From Thermoprotei archaeon (lineage in GTDB: Archaea; Thermoproteota; Thermoprotei; Thermofilales; B15-G2), in the NCBI GenBank assembly GCA_003649445.1, contig QMRV01000083.1, forward strand, positions 1-7,730: a stretch of DNA of 7,730 nucleotides, given 5' to 3'. The notes beneath the pieces were generated by a model. It ran no database searches and was not told the DNA's origin. It saw only the letters and a program-made list of their open reading frames with translations. This document shows positions 7,053 through 7,730 of this stretch, in pieces; the stretch's first letter is position 1, and the number at the start of each line of letters is the position of its first letter. The translations under genes were made by a program, and so were the position numbers.

Positions 7053-7721
7053 TTGATTATTTTGAAGCAAAAACCCCTTGACTGGATTCTTGAAACGCTT
7101 AGAAACTATGATAACATATTGATAGTTGGATGTAATGGCTGCTCAGGCATATATCAGGTGGGCGGTGAAAAACAGGTTAAGAACTTAAAAATGGTTTTAG
7201 ATATGGCTTTTAAAATAAGGTTCGGGAAGAAAATTAATGTAGAAACTTGTACTCTTCTAAGGCAGTGTGATAGAGACTTAGTTGCATCTTCTCTAAGACC
7301 ACTAGTTAAAAGAATTAAGGAGAATGGGGCTATAATCTCGCTAGCATGTGGCGCTGGCGTTCAAACAGTTTCCAACGTTTTTCCCGAAGTCGTTGTAATA
7401 CCCGGATGCGACACTTTATTCATAGGGATGCGTACTAAAGAGCTAGGTGAATTTAGCGAACTCTGTAGAGCATGTGGTGAATGCATACTCTACGAAACAG
7501 GAGGAGTTTGCCCTATAACTAGATGTGCAAAAGGTTTACTTAATGGTCCTTGCGGAGGTATGAGCAATGGTAAATGTGAAGTAGACCCCGAGAGAGACTG
7601 TGCTTGGTATCTTATCTATAATAGGCTTAAATTACAAGGAAGACTCGACTTATTCGTAAAATTCCGTCCTCCACGTGATCACAGGGTATCTTTAAGTCCA
7701 CGTACTTGGAGGGTTGAGTAA
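7053..7721 (+). CDS. metV: MetV-like methylenetetrahydrofolate reductase accessory protein (C-terminal/zinc-binding family)
   Basis: MetV pairs with MetF in the methylene-tetrahydrofolate reductase of acetogens and supplies extra metal-binding sites to it. The 222-aa product has an N-terminal alpha/beta part with VGCNGCSGIYQVGG (Cys27, Cys30), Cys66, Cys72, LACGAGVQT (Cys99) and PGCD (Cys119). The diagnostic C-terminal part follows: CRACGEC (Cys138/141/144), GGVCPITRCAKGLLNGPCGG (Cys153/158/167), GKCEV (Cys175) and DCAW (Cys183), with the family ending YxRLKxxGRLD. The start is TTG at 7053, seven bases after GAGGT (7041-7045); nearby GTG and TTG codons in other frames run into stops at once. 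It is transcribed divergently from the hdr-mvh operon and followed closely by another gene. MetF-type reductases have been proposed to stand in for Mer in some archaea, so the substrate could be a folate or a methanopterin (inference). Confidence 0.9.
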   Translation: MIILKQKPLDWILETLRNYDNILIVGCNGCSGIYQVGGEKQVKNLKMVLDMAFKIRFGKKINVETCTLLRQCDRDLVASSLRPLVKRIKENGAIISLACGAGVQTVSNVFPEVVVIPGCDTLFIGMRTKELGEFSELCRACGECILYETGGVCPITRCAKGLLNGPCGGMSNGKCEVDPERDCAWYLIYNRLKLQGRLDLFVKFRPPRDHRVSLSPRTWRVE

Positions 7722-7723
7722 AA

Positions 7724-7730
7724 ATGGTGA
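7724..7730 (+). CDS. 5' end of a downstream gene, plausibly metF (partial)
   Basis: Two bases after the metV-like stop codon an ATG opens a frame (ATG GTG A) that leaves the window. GGAGGG at 7708-7713, inside the end of the metV-like gene, lies ten bases upstream and fits a ribosome binding site. No product can be read. metF is suggested only because metV and metF are usually adjacent. Confidence 0.4.

Overview
The window is a tightly packed, A+T-rich stretch carrying one minus-strand operon of five genes and the start of a divergent plus-strand operon. It most likely comes from an archaeon, and a Thermoproteota/TACK lineage is my guess. The reasons are an archaeal-style BRE/TATA element in the intergenic region, strong GGAGGTG-type ribosome binding sites, frequent GTG/TTG starts, and a heterodisulfide reductase/Mvh-hydrogenase gene set next to a folate/pterin C1 gene. 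Acetogenic bacteria also combine HdrA, MvhD and MetV, so the assignment rests on signals rather than on a marker gene.

Minus strand, read right to left. The first gene is a large HdrA-type flavin/iron-sulfur protein with an MvhD domain fused at its C-terminus (6928-4601); its true N-terminus seems to begin at a non-canonical ATA codon. Next comes a second, unfused HdrA paralogue (4596-2632), then a stand-alone MvhD-like protein that has lost N-terminal cysteines (2635-2210). The [NiFe]-hydrogenase small subunit (2213-1335) and large subunit (1338-7) follow. Neighbouring genes overlap by 4 nt or are 4 nt apart, and each downstream ribosome binding site lies inside or at the end of the preceding gene, so this is one transcription unit. 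It reaches the left edge of the window and could continue beyond it.

Plus strand. A divergent gene (7053-7721) encodes a MetV-like zinc/iron-sulfur protein of the methylenetetrahydrofolate-reductase C-terminal family. It is followed after 2 nt by the ATG of a further gene that runs off the window, plausibly metF.

Working model (inference): a cytoplasmic group 3c-type [NiFe] hydrogenase (MvhAG) oxidises H2 and passes electrons through MvhD modules to a flavin-bifurcating core built from two different HdrA proteins. HdrB and HdrC, which hold the heterodisulfide site in methanogens, are absent from the window. The divergent MetV gene suggests that one electron output may be methylene-tetrahydropterin reduction, with ferredoxin as the other, similar in concept to the MetVF-HdrABC-MvhD complexes of acetogens.

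Notable details are an 86-bp stretch that is identical in the two hdrA genes, an Asp in place of the first proximal-cluster Cys of the hydrogenase small subunit, and a 13-bp dyad in the divergent promoter. No tRNA, rRNA, CRISPR or mobile element was seen, and there is no gene-free stretch longer than 124 bp.
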